Shown here one piece after another: positions 16,064 to 25,070 of a stretch of DNA of 64,000 nucleotides. This DNA comes from Bacteroidales bacterium. GTDB taxonomy: Bacteria > Bacteroidota > Bacteroidia > Bacteroidales > UBA1402. The position numbers were made by a program, and so were the translations under genes. Positions within the stretch are counted from its first letter, which is position 1; every line of letters starts with the position of its first letter. The stretch spans positions 1-64,000 of the forward strand of contig JAFODP010000003.1 in assembly GCA_017380635.1 (NCBI GenBank), read 5' to 3'. The notes under the pieces were generated by a model. The model was given only the letters and a program-made list of their open reading frames with translations. It was not told where the DNA came from and searched no databases.

Positions 16064-17179
16064 TTAGTTCAGTTGAGAAATGGAAACGGAGCTACCGGTG
16101 CGAAGTTGCATCACGCCGGAAGTAATCAGGGTGTCGCCCACATGCAAACCTTCGATGGCCTGAACGCGCGCTTCGGTACGGATGCCGGTATTGATTTCCA
16201 CCGGTTGGGCTTTGCCATTGCGATAGACGTAAACGATGTTGCGACCCATTTCAGGAACGATGGCCTGGCTGGGCACCGAAATGGCATCGGCAATTTCACG
16301 ACGCTGGATGGTAACGGAAGTATAACGACCCGGAATGAGTCTGTGCTCTTGGTTGTTGAAAAGGGCACGCACGCTCAAAGTACGGGTGTCGGTGTCGATG
16401 GCAGATTCCACGGCATACACTTTGGCGTTGTATTCGCGGGTGATACCCAAGTTGTCGGCCAGACGGAACACAATCTTGGTGCCTTCTTTCACTTCGTTGG
16501 CATAAGCTTCGGGGATGGAAAAATCGATTTTCAGTGCATCTACATGCGAGAGTTTGGCAATCATGGTAGAAGGCGTGGCATAAGCTCCTTCACTCACCTG
16601 ACGCAAACCGATAACGCCATCGAAAGGTGCGTAGAGTTCGGTTTGGGCGATGTTGGATTTTACCAATTCGATATCGGCCATCAGCTTGTCGTATTCGGTC
16701 ATCACCGATTCGTAAGCTTCCTGACTGACGGCATTTTTTTCGAGCAATTTCTTCTGACGATATACGCGGTCTTTGGCCAAAGGTACTTGGGTTTCCAATT
16801 TCTTGAGTTGCGCTTGCAGCGGCTTGTCGTTGATCTTGGCCAACAATTCACCTTTCTGTACTTTGGCTCCTTCCTGGAAATAAATGGCCACCACTTTTCC
16901 GGAGGTTTCGAACGATAAATCCACTTCTTCGGCGGGAATGATGTTGCCGGTGGTGATGGTTTGGTCGCTCATTTCGTGCGTCTTGATGATTTCGGCACTC
17001 ACTTCCAGGGTGCGGCTGTTCATCGTGGTGTGCTTGGGGGCAGCCACCTGCAATTCTTTCTGACTGGTTTTGTTTGCCTTCTTGGCGATAATGATTTTCT
17101 TGGCTGTCGGATAAATGATGATAGCGATAATCACCAACAGCAAAATAGCAAATGTGCTGATTTTTTGTACTCTCGTCAT
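16064..17179 (-). CDS. RND efflux periplasmic adaptor subunit (membrane fusion protein)
   Basis: 371 residues. An N-terminal hydrophobic anchor (FAILLLVIIAIIIYPTAKK) is followed by a half-lipoyl/barrel-sandwich motif (VDLSFETSGKVVAIYFQEGA), an alpha-helical hairpin (about residues 120-180), the second lipoyl half (LYAPFDGVIGLRQVSEGAYA) and a beta-barrel domain. It links permease and channel. First gene of the operon adaptor-permease-channel, read from a promoter just upstream. No local repressor gene of the TetR or MarR type is adjacent. Confidence 0.94.
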   Translation of the reverse strand: MTRVQKISTFAILLLVIIAIIIYPTAKKIIIAKKANKTSQKELQVAAPKHTTMNSRTLEVSAEIIKTHEMSDQTITTGNIIPAEEVDLSFETSGKVVAIYFQEGAKVQKGELLAKINDKPLQAQLKKLETQVPLAKDRVYRQKKLLEKNAVSQEAYESVMTEYDKLMADIELVKSNIAQTELYAPFDGVIGLRQVSEGAYATPSTMIAKLSHVDALKIDFSIPEAYANEVKEGTKIVFRLADNLGITREYNAKVYAVESAIDTDTRTLSVRALFNNQEHRLIPGRYTSVTIQRREIADAISVPSQAIVPEMGRNIVYVYRNGKAQPVEINTGIRTEARVQAIEGLHVGDTLITSGVMQLRTGSSVSISQLN

Positions 17180-17209
17180 GATTGTAAGTTGATTTTTTCA
17201 AAAAGTGTG

Positions 17210-17217
17210 CAAAGGTA
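17210..17217 (-). promoter_or_regulatory. -7 box of the RND efflux operon
   Basis: The minus strand reads TACCTTTG, matching TAnnTTTG, 30 bp before the adaptor ATG. No clear -33 TTTG at the standard distance. Confidence 0.5.
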
Positions 17218-17345
17218 CTTCCTATTTAATTTTTAAGCCAGAGAGAAACTCTTAAAAAGGCCTAAAAAATGAAATATAAAAGCAATATTTTAACAGAAAA
17301 TCTACCATTTATCCTCTCGATTGATGCTATCTTTGCAGAATATAG

Positions 17346-17408
17346 GATGCGGCTCGGCATAAAACTCAAGCAAGCTTGTTTTTCTGCGCTCGCCTTTCAC
17401 TATATTTG
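17346..17408 (+). promoter_or_regulatory. Promoter module ahead of the pectate lyase-pectinesterase gene
   Basis: TTGT (17376-17379), a 21-bp spacer and a perfect TATATTTG -7 box (17401-17408), 36 bp before the ATG. The preceding GATGCGGCTCGGCATAAAAC and CAAGCTTG segments recur in degenerate form upstream of thrA (22474-22591), so the whole block appears to be a reused promoter cassette. Confidence 0.65.
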
Positions 17409-17444
17409 CAAAGATATATTAGTACTTGTTAAATCTATTAAAAT

Positions 17445-20400
17445 ATGAAAAGAGTAAAATTGTTGTTTCTGTCCGTCTTTATGATGTTGATTTGCGCCGA
17501 TGTGTTGGCGGCTGTGCCTGCATTTCCTACGGCCGAAGGTTACGGCCGATGGGCCAGCGGTGGACGCGGTGGCCAAGTAGTGGAAGTTACCAATCTCGAC
17601 GATTCGGGCACCGGCAGTCTTCGCTGGGCTTTGACTCAATATCCCAACGAACCGCTCACTGTGGTGTTTCGCGTGTCGGGTGTCATTCATCTTAAATCTC
17701 AATTGCGTTGCAGCCGCACCACCGGGCTTACCATTGCAGGACAAACCGCTCCCGGCGATGGTATTTGCATTCGCGGACACAAGGTGAATTTTGGAGGATG
17801 TCAGAATGTTATTATTCGCCACATGCGCATGCGAATGGGTTTGGGCGAGGACGAAGATGGCAATCCGAAGTTTATCGATGGCGGTTCCATAGGTATTGAA
17901 AATGCCAGCAACTGGATTATAGACCACTGCACCTTTGGTTGGTCGGGCGAAGAAAACATGACCATCTACGACAACGATCTTACCACCATTCAATGGTGTT
18001 TGGTGCACGAAGGTTTGTACGATGCAGGACACGGCAAAGGTCAAAGAAGTTACGCTTCGCAATGGGGCGGGCAACGTGCTACTTATCATCACAATCTTTT
18101 AGCGCACAACAAGAGTCGTTCGCCTCGTTTCAATGGCGCGCGCAGTAACGATAAACACGTGCTTATCGAGTACACCAACAATGTCAATTACAACTGGGGA
18201 AACCATAATTCCTGTTACGGCGGCGACATGGTGGAAGGTAAGACACACTACGTGAATTTCATCAACAATTATTACAAGCCTGGTCCGGCGCGTCCGGCAT
18301 CGCAAACTTCTTCGTTTGTGCATGCCTCTTTCAACGGTGGTCAGAGCACTTCGCAGATTCCTGTTTGGTGGATGTCCGGCAATGTGATGGAGGGCAATCT
18401 CGCTTACACGCGCAACAATTTCAGTGGCCTGAATACCAACGACTACACGGCGAAAGGTATCAGTAGAAACAAACTTATTGCCAGCAAGCCTTTTGAAATT
18501 TCCGATCCGGTAAATGCCGAATCTGCTCAAGATGCTTACAATAGTGTGCTTGCGGGTGCCGGTGCTTTTCCTCGCGATGCAGTGGATGCGCGCATTATCA
18601 ATGAAGTGAAGACGGGTACGGCCACATGTCGCGGAAGCGTGTCCGGTGTGGCTCCCGGTATTATCGATAATCCTAAAGATGCCGGCGGTTATCCCACCTA
18701 TAATACTTACAATCAAATTACCGACAACGACCACGACGGCATGGACGATGCCTGGGAAACGAAAAACGGCTTGAATCCTGCCAATGCTGCCGATAGAAAT
18801 CTCATTCTCAAGAGTGGATATACGGCCTTGGAAGCTTATTTGTGCAGTCTTTGCGGCGAAGATATTCCCGTGGAATTTGCCAAGCCTTACGATATGGTGG
18901 TGGCACAAGATGGCAGCGGCGATTTTACCACTATTCAGTCGGCCTTGGATGCGGCTCCCGACAACGGCCAGAGAACGCGCATCTTGGTGAAAAACGGCAC
19001 CTACGAAGAAAAACTTTTCATTGGAACGCGTTGGACCTCAAGCAATAAAATCATCAGCCTTATCGGTGAAGATGTGGACAAAGTGATTATCACCTGGGAC
19101 GATTATTTGGGCAAGATGATTGATTATCCCGGCAAGGACGATCAGATTAAGGCCGATGGCAGCACTTGCGGTACGTTCACCATCAATGCGCCCGATTTTT
19201 ACATGGAAAACATCACGGTGAAGAATCCCAGCACGCAGGCTCAGGCTATCGCGCTTTGCCAGAAGGGCGACCGTCATGTGCTGAAAAACTGCAAGATACT
19301 CGGTAATCAGGATACGCATCGCACCAAAAAGGGCAGAAGATATTTCTACTATAATTGCGAGATTGAAGGCGGCGTCGATTTTATCTATGCCGGCGGAACC
19401 TGCTATTTTTATCAGTGTAACATCGTGAGCAACAGGGGCGGCTATGTAACGGCTCCCGAAGATGTTCCCGCTTTCGAAAAAATGAGCAATGGCAAGAATC
19501 TTTATTACGGCTTCTTCTTCAACGATTGCGATTTGACAGCCAAGGATGGCGTGGCGGCAGGAAGTTGCTATTTGGGACGTCCTTGGGGAGAAAAATCGGG
19601 AAGCGTGTTCATGAATTGTCGTTTGGGCGCACATATCAATGCAGCCGGTTGGACCAAGATGGGCGAAGAAACCTGGAAAGACTGCAGCTTCCTGGAATAT
19701 AAGAGCCTCACGGCCGATGGTACGGCTTTGGCCGATGTGAGTCGTCGCGTGAGTTGGAGTGGCCAGGTGAGCGAAGACGATCGCTATTACTTGATGAATC
19801 TGAAATATATCTACAACAAAGTGAATGCTTCGAGTGCATTCGATCCGCTTCCCATGGCGGCAGCTCCTCAGGCTCCGAGCGGCCTCAAGAAAAGCGGCAA
19901 TATGCTCACTTGGACAGCTGTTCCCGAAGCGGAATGCTATGCTATCTATGCCGACGGAAGATTGTTGGATTATACCACGACGAACAGCTATTGCGACATT
20001 AAGAGTGCAGGCAGTCCGAAATATCAGGTGAAAGCTATCGGTGCATACGGCAATATGAGCGGCTTCAACGGAAGTGCCAAGATGCCTACGGCTCAGGAAC
20101 TTGATTCTATCCTCAGTCCCGATTATCGAGTGAAACTCACCACGAAGATGTCTGACGAAAAGGCCGGAAAAATCATCATCACTCCCAATACGCCTTCATA
20201 CGACAAGGACGCCATGGTGACGCTCAGTGCCGAACGCAATTATGGTTATCGTTTTTTGCAATGGCAGGACGAGCAGGGCAATGTGCTGTCGACGGAAAAT
20301 CCCTATCAACATAAGATGGAAAGAGCCATTACCATCACGGCGGTGTTCAGAAAGTTGCCTTTGTATAAGCTGACGCTGAATCAGCAAGTGGAAGGAAGCT

Positions 20401-21356
20401 ACGCCAAATATTTGCCCAAGCAGATCATCACGCCCGATGCTCAGCCTCAGACGGTTGGCGATGAAACGGGCTACGAAGAAGGTCATGTCCTGACTATCAG
20501 GGTGAAAGATCATTCTGTTTTTCGTTTTCAGGGCTGGGAAGACGGCACGCAAGGCTTGGAACGCTGCATCACGATGGATGCCGACAAAAGCTTGCAAGCT
20601 ACTTTCTCGCAAACCGATTTTTTGGCAGCCTGGAACTTCGGTCAAAGACAATACGATTATTATCAGCCCGATATGAATCCCGCTAACGTAGTTGCCGAAA
20701 TCAACCTGATCAACGAAAACGACGATTATCTTACTTGGGATAGATACGAAGGTGGTTATTACGACAATTATGCCATTGTGGATAATAGCGGACAGAAGGC
20801 TTTCTTCGATCTTGATATTTACGTGGGGCCGCAGAAAAGCGTGTATCTCTGGTCGAAAATTAAAGTGACGGACAAAGGTTATTCGCGTTATAATCTGGAA
20901 TATAGCATCGATGGAGGCGATACTTATGTCCCTTTTTCCAGTGTTGAGCTGCCAGCCTTGGATACTTGGACTACTTTGAGTGCTGAAGTTCCCGCGCTGG
21001 CCTTGGCCGAAGAATCGTTCAGAATCAGATGGATAGCCGATTACAGCGCCGCTACGCTCGGTCAGACACAAGGCTCTAGTACCACGGTTTTGAGCGATGT
21101 GTTTCTCCTGAAAGATGTGTTCACTTCTATAAATCCGGCTTCGACCGCCTTGTCTGTTTGGATGAAAGATAATGTGCTGTATCTTTGCGGCGACGCGGTG
21201 CAACAACTTCAACTTTTTGATGTGAACGGTCGTCTTTTGCTTACGCGTCAGCACTGCGATAAGCTGGATATGAGCGCTTTTTCCGATGGTGTATACCTGC
21301 TGAAAGTGTGGAAGCAGCATCAAGTTTGCGAAATAATCAAATGTATTAAACAATAA
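17445..21356 (+). CDS. Secreted bifunctional pectate lyase (PL1-like) / pectin methylesterase (CE8)
   Basis: 1303 residues with a signal peptide (residues 1-23). Residues about 25-400 are a right-handed beta-helix of the PL1 pectate lyase type (FPTAEGYGRWASGGRGGQVV, ASNWIIDHCTFGWS, YHHNLLAHNKSRSPRF). A calcium-binding DNDHDGMDDAW linker follows at about 427. Residues about 481-800 are a CE8 pectin methylesterase with the catalytic set Q622-D623 (GNQDT), D645 (GVDFIYAG) and R712/W714 (LGRPW), spaced as in known enzymes. Then come an FN3-like domain (about 805-880), InlB-like repeats (to about 1040), a lectin-like beta domain and a C-terminal tail (LQLFDVNGRLLL) resembling a type IX secretion signal. 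It would strip methyl esters and cleave homogalacturonan in one polypeptide. The next gene starts 3 bp after its stop. Confidence 0.92.
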   Translation: MKRVKLLFLSVFMMLICADVLAAVPAFPTAEGYGRWASGGRGGQVVEVTNLDDSGTGSLRWALTQYPNEPLTVVFRVSGVIHLKSQLRCSRTTGLTIAGQTAPGDGICIRGHKVNFGGCQNVIIRHMRMRMGLGEDEDGNPKFIDGGSIGIENASNWIIDHCTFGWSGEENMTIYDNDLTTIQWCLVHEGLYDAGHGKGQRSYASQWGGQRATYHHNLLAHNKSRSPRFNGARSNDKHVLIEYTNNVNYNWGNHNSCYGGDMVEGKTHYVNFINNYYKPGPARPASQTSSFVHASFNGGQSTSQIPVWWMSGNVMEGNLAYTRNNFSGLNTNDYTAKGISRNKLIASKPFEISDPVNAESAQDAYNSVLAGAGAFPRDAVDARIINEVKTGTATCRGSVSGVAPGIIDNPKDAGGYPTYNTYNQITDNDHDGMDDAWETKNGLNPANAADRNLILKSGYTALEAYLCSLCGEDIPVEFAKPYDMVVAQDGSGDFTTIQSALDAAPDNGQRTRILVKNGTYEEKLFIGTRWTSSNKIISLIGEDVDKVIITWDDYLGKMIDYPGKDDQIKADGSTCGTFTINAPDFYMENITVKNPSTQAQAIALCQKGDRHVLKNCKILGNQDTHRTKKGRRYFYYNCEIEGGVDFIYAGGTCYFYQCNIVSNRGGYVTAPEDVPAFEKMSNGKNLYYGFFFNDCDLTAKDGVAAGSCYLGRPWGEKSGSVFMNCRLGAHINAAGWTKMGEETWKDCSFLEYKSLTADGTALADVSRRVSWSGQVSEDDRYYLMNLKYIYNKVNASSAFDPLPMAAAPQAPSGLKKSGNMLTWTAVPEAECYAIYADGRLLDYTTTNSYCDIKSAGSPKYQVKAIGAYGNMSGFNGSAKMPTAQELDSILSPDYRVKLTTKMSDEKAGKIIITPNTPSYDKDAMVTLSAERNYGYRFLQWQDEQGNVLSTENPYQHKMERAITITAVFRKLPLYKLTLNQQVEGSYAKYLPKQIITPDAQPQTVGDETGYEEGHVLTIRVKDHSVFRFQGWEDGTQGLERCITMDADKSLQATFSQTDFLAAWNFGQRQYDYYQPDMNPANVVAEINLINENDDYLTWDRYEGGYYDNYAIVDNSGQKAFFDLDIYVGPQKSVYLWSKIKVTDKGYSRYNLEYSIDGGDTYVPFSSVELPALDTWTTLSAEVPALALAEESFRIRWIADYSAATLGQTQGSSTTVLSDVFLLKDVFTSINPASTALSVWMKDNVLYLCGDAVQQLQLFDVNGRLLLTRQHCDKLDMSAFSDGVYLLKVWKQHQVCEIIKCIKQ

Positions 21357-21359
21357 AGT

Positions 21360-22355
21360 ATGAAATTTATTAAATCTCTGACAACGACAGCATTGGCGCT
21401 TTTTATGCTGGCTTCTTGCTGTGAAAAGGAAGTCTATTTGTTTAGTGGACATCGTGAACCCGCTTTGGATGGTTTGCATTTCTTGTATAGTTACGACGCT
21501 TATCATTGGGATAGTTTGCCCGGCACTTGGCTTACGCCCGAAGTGGGAAATAAACATGCCGAATATTATAATGTGCTCAGCAACAGCATGGAAGAAGCTA
21601 AATATGCGCCTGCATCCATGATGCGCGATCCCAGTGTTTGCCAAGGTCCCGACGGTACGTTCCATCTGGTTTGGACCATTGCCTGGTCGGGCGAAAAAGG
21701 TTTTGGCTACGCTTCTTCTAAAGACTTGATTCATTGGAGCGAACAACGCATTATTCCGGTAATGGCCGATTCTGCGGTGAACAATGTCTGGGCGCCCGAG
21801 ATTTTCTACAACCAAGAAAAAGACGAATTCCAGATTGCCTGGTCGTCAAGTATTTTGCCCCAGTATTATACTGATGCCGACCGCTTGGGTCAGAATAGTG
21901 CGCATCGTCAGTATTACACCACCACCAAAGATTTCGTTACTTTTGCGCCCACCAAGCCTTTCTACGATCCGGGTTTCAACTCTATCGATGGTTTTGTGCT
22001 GAAGCGTGCCGACAAGGATTATGTGCTCGTTATCAAGGATAACCGCAAGCCTGGCTACAGCGATTTGTTCTGTGTGTTTGCCGAAAATCCCGAAGGTCCT
22101 TATAGTAATCCTTCGCAGAAATTTGCGCCGGTGTATTCCGAAGGAGCTTGCGCCGTGCAAGTGGGCGAAGATTGGTTGATTTATTTCGATGTGTATCGTG
22201 AATATCGTTTCGGCGCTGTCCGCACCCGCGATTTCCAGACTTTCGAGCCCATCGACGATGAAATCTCTTTGCCTTCTGGCCACAAACATGGTACCATCAT
22301 CAAGGTGAAAGAATCGGTGTTGAAAAAGATGCAAAAACACGCTGCTCAAAGATAA
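21360..22355 (+). CDS. GH43-like glycoside hydrolase lipoprotein
   Basis: 331 residues. A lipoprotein signal (MLASCC, cysteine at 20 or 21) is followed by a five-bladed-propeller pattern typical of GH43 and related families: MRDPSVCQGPDGTFHLVWT (blade 1, with the usual catalytic-base aspartate), NVWAPEIFYNQEKDEFQIAW (blade 2) and GSIDGF-like and EGACAV segments later. Such enzymes release arabinose or xylose from hemicellulose and pectin side chains. The protein is short and single-domain, lacking the usual beta-sandwich extension. It lies 3 bp after the pectin enzyme gene, so is co-expressed with it. Exact subfamily and substrate uncertain. Confidence 0.82.
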   Translation: MKFIKSLTTTALALFMLASCCEKEVYLFSGHREPALDGLHFLYSYDAYHWDSLPGTWLTPEVGNKHAEYYNVLSNSMEEAKYAPASMMRDPSVCQGPDGTFHLVWTIAWSGEKGFGYASSKDLIHWSEQRIIPVMADSAVNNVWAPEIFYNQEKDEFQIAWSSSILPQYYTDADRLGQNSAHRQYYTTTKDFVTFAPTKPFYDPGFNSIDGFVLKRADKDYVLVIKDNRKPGYSDLFCVFAENPEGPYSNPSQKFAPVYSEGACAVQVGEDWLIYFDVYREYRFGAVRTRDFQTFEPIDDEISLPSGHKHGTIIKVKESVLKKMQKHAAQR

Positions 22356-22385
22356 TTCCACTATCTGCAGACGATAACGTTAAAG

Positions 22386-22434
22386 TTCCGGTATGGATCT
22401 CGATTTCTTCGATTTCTGTACCGGAATTTTTTTT
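22386..22434 (+). terminator. Intrinsic terminator after the GH43-like gene
   Basis: TTCCGGTA (22386-22393) pairs with TACCGGAA (22419-22426), followed by eight T. The loop contains a smaller CGA-rich hairpin. Confidence 0.85.
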
Positions 22435-22473
22435 GAGTATTCGTCAGATTTTCATTGCATTTACAGAAAATGA

Positions 22474-22591
22474 GATGCGCTTCGTGTTACAAATCAAACG
22501 GGCTTGTTTATAGTTCGCTTAGCTTTCGTTATTTTTTAGAAAATAAGATGAGGTTCGGCATAAAAAATTTCAGTAACTTTCATTATTTTTG
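22474..22591 (+). promoter_or_regulatory. thrA promoter region with two degenerate promoter cassettes
   Basis: A degenerate copy of the block at 17346-17408 spans 22474-22537 (GATGCGCTTCG, GGCTTGTTT, GTTCGCTTAGCTTTC, then TTATTTTTT). A second, shorter one begins GATGAGGTTCGGCATAAAA at 22547 and ends in a -7 box TATTTTTG (22584-22591), 40 bp before the thrA ATG. No riboswitch or leader peptide was recognised. Confidence 0.5.
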
Positions 22592-22631
22592 CCGATTAAA
22601 TCGTTTAGCGTAAAATTATCAATATATAAAA

Positions 22632-25064
22632 ATGAAAGTAATTAAATTCGGAGGAACATCCGTAGGTTCCGCAGAAGGCTTGTTGAATATCAAGCAAATT
22701 GTTTCAGCAGAAAAAGATCAAGTGTTAGTGGTTGTTTCCGCCATCAGCGGAATGACCGATTTATTGATACAAACCTCAAGAATGGCAGCGTCCGGCGATT
22801 TGGGCTATCAGGACAATGTGCAGCAGATGCGCGACAAACATGCTCGCTTGATAGCGCAGATTTTTTCCGAAGACGATCAGGCCGCTATGTTGCAGCAAAC
22901 CAATGCTTTGTTGGACGAATTGAGCAATATTTTCCAAGGTGTATGTCTTATTCAGGATTTGTCGGCCAAGTCGGAAGCGGTGATTTTGAGCTATGGCGAA
23001 CGCATCTCTTCTATTTTGGTGTCGAAGATGTTGAAAGCCAAGCATCTGGATGCACGCGAACTGATCAAGACCGATTTCAAGTACAACAAAAATGTGGTGA
23101 ATTTCGACCAGACCGCCAAGGCAATTTATGCGCAATGCAAATCTTTGCCCCAAGTGACGGTGATGGGCGGTTTTATTTCCAGCAGTGCCGAAACCGGCGA
23201 AACCACCAATCTGGGTCGTGGCGGATCGGATTATACGGCAGCCATTATGGCCGCGGAACTGAAAGCCACCGTTCTGGAAATCTGGACCGATGTGGATGGC
23301 TTCATGACCGCCGATCCCAAGGTAATCAACAACGCTTACGTTATCGAAAAACTCAGTTTCGTGGAAGCCATGGAGCTTTGCAACTTCGGTGCCAAAGTGC
23401 TTTATCCTCCCACGATTTTCCCTGTATATCACGACAATATCCCCATTCGTATCAAGAATACTTTCAATCCCGAAGCGCCCGGCACTTTCATTTCGCGCGA
23501 ACATTATTCGGGCGAAGGCAAGGCTATCAAGGGTATTTCGTCCATCAGCGATTCCAGCCTGATTACCGTGCAAGGTATGGGTATGGTTGGCGTGATTGGC
23601 GTTAATTATCGTATCTTCAGGGCTTTGGCTCAATCGGGTATCAGCGTGTTTATGGTTTCGCAGGCCTCTTCGGAAAATACCACTTCTATCGGTGTTCGTC
23701 TGTCGGATGCGGAAGAAACGGTGAAGGTGCTTCGCGAAGAATTTGCGCACGAAATTGCTTGTGGTGAAATCAACGATATTTTTGCCGAAAACGATTTGGC
23801 TACGGTGGCTATCGTGGGCGAAGGCATGAAACGTACGCCCGGTATTGCCGGTAAGCTTTTCTCTACCTTGGGACGCAATGGTATCAACGTGGTGGCTTGC
23901 GCGCAAGGTGCTTCCGAAACCAATATTTCTTTCGTGGTGAAACGCGAACAACTCAGCAAGACGCTGAATGTTATCCACGATTCTTTTTTCTTGAGTGAAT
24001 ATCAGGTTCTGAATATTTTTCTGACTGGCATCGGCACGGTGGGAGGCAGCCTGTTGGACCAGATCAAGCAGCAGCAACCTAAATTGATGGCCGAAAACTC
24101 CTTGAAACTAAACGTGGTGGGTATCGCCGATGTGAAGCATGCCCTTTTCAACCGCGATGGCATCGATTTGGAAAATTATCGCGAAATGTTGTTCACGCAG
24201 GGTATTCCCAATTCACCGGCCATCTGGCGCGATGAAATCCTGAAAATGAACCTTTTCAATTCGGTTTTCGTGGATTGTACCGCCAGTCCGAAGATTGCAG
24301 AATTGTATCAGGATATGTTGGCCAACAATATTTCGGTGGTGGCTGCCAACAAGATTGCCGCTTCATCTTCTTACGATAATTATGCCGGATTGAAAGAATT
24401 GGCCCGCAAAAAAGGCGTTAAATATCTCTTCGAAACCAATGTGGGCGCCGGTTTGCCCATCATCAACACGATGAACAGCCTCATTTACAGTGGCGACCGT
24501 ATTCTGAAAATGGAAGCCGTGCTGTCGGGAACGCTCAACTTTATCTTCAATACTATCAGCAAGGATATTCCTCTGAGTCAGACTATTAAGATGGCGCAGG
24601 AAGCTCGCTTCTCGGAACCCGACCCACGTATCGACCTGAGCGGAAAAGACGTTATCCGTAAATTGGTGATTTTGGCGCGCGAAGCCGGTTACCGTGTAGA
24701 ACAAGAAGATGTGGAAAAGAATCTTTTCGTGCCTGCCGAATTTTTTGAAGGCAGTCTGGAAGATTTCTGGCAGCGTATTCCCGAGTTGGATGCCGATTTC
24801 GAAGCCCGTCGTCAGGTGCTGGAAAAAGAACACAAGAAATGGCGTTTCGTGGCCAAGATGGATCGTGGCCAATGCTCGGTAGGTTTGCAGGAAGTAGATC
24901 AAATGCATCCTTGTTACGATTTGGAAGGTAGCAACAACATCATTCTTATTCAGACCGAACGCTATTTCAACGACCCGATGGTAATCAAAGGTTATGGCGC
25001 CGGTGCCAGTGTGACGGCTGCCGGTGTGTTCGGAGATATTATTTCTATTGCCAATATTCGCTAA
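22632..25064 (+). CDS. thrA: Bifunctional aspartate kinase / homoserine dehydrogenase
   Basis: 810 residues, the usual size for the fused enzyme. The kinase half (residues 1 to about 290) starts with KFGGTSVGSAEGL and contains GRGGSDYTA. Two ACT regulatory domains follow (about 310-460; VGVIGVNYRIF, VNVVACAQGASETNISFVV). The dehydrogenase half begins near 465 with the NAD(P)-binding LTGIGTVGGSLL and includes LSGTLNFIFN and DLSGKDVIRK. It catalyses the first and third steps of threonine and methionine synthesis. First gene of a plus-strand cluster; the gap to the next gene is 6 bp. The ACT domains imply end-product inhibition, as in the family. Confidence 0.97.
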   Translation: MKVIKFGGTSVGSAEGLLNIKQIVSAEKDQVLVVVSAISGMTDLLIQTSRMAASGDLGYQDNVQQMRDKHARLIAQIFSEDDQAAMLQQTNALLDELSNIFQGVCLIQDLSAKSEAVILSYGERISSILVSKMLKAKHLDARELIKTDFKYNKNVVNFDQTAKAIYAQCKSLPQVTVMGGFISSSAETGETTNLGRGGSDYTAAIMAAELKATVLEIWTDVDGFMTADPKVINNAYVIEKLSFVEAMELCNFGAKVLYPPTIFPVYHDNIPIRIKNTFNPEAPGTFISREHYSGEGKAIKGISSISDSSLITVQGMGMVGVIGVNYRIFRALAQSGISVFMVSQASSENTTSIGVRLSDAEETVKVLREEFAHEIACGEINDIFAENDLATVAIVGEGMKRTPGIAGKLFSTLGRNGINVVACAQGASETNISFVVKREQLSKTLNVIHDSFFLSEYQVLNIFLTGIGTVGGSLLDQIKQQQPKLMAENSLKLNVVGIADVKHALFNRDGIDLENYREMLFTQGIPNSPAIWRDEILKMNLFNSVFVDCTASPKIAELYQDMLANNISVVAANKIAASSSYDNYAGLKELARKKGVKYLFETNVGAGLPIINTMNSLIYSGDRILKMEAVLSGTLNFIFNTISKDIPLSQTIKMAQEARFSEPDPRIDLSGKDVIRKLVILAREAGYRVEQEDVEKNLFVPAEFFEGSLEDFWQRIPELDADFEARRQVLEKEHKKWRFVAKMDRGQCSVGLQEVDQMHPCYDLEGSNNIILIQTERYFNDPMVIKGYGAGASVTAAGVFGDIISIANIR

Positions 25065-25070
25065 TCGCTC

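Noticed and set aside
20196-21815. Minus-strand frame of 539 codons spanning the end of the pectin enzyme and start of the GH43-like gene
   Set aside because: Crosses two well-supported genes on the opposite strand and lacks motifs.
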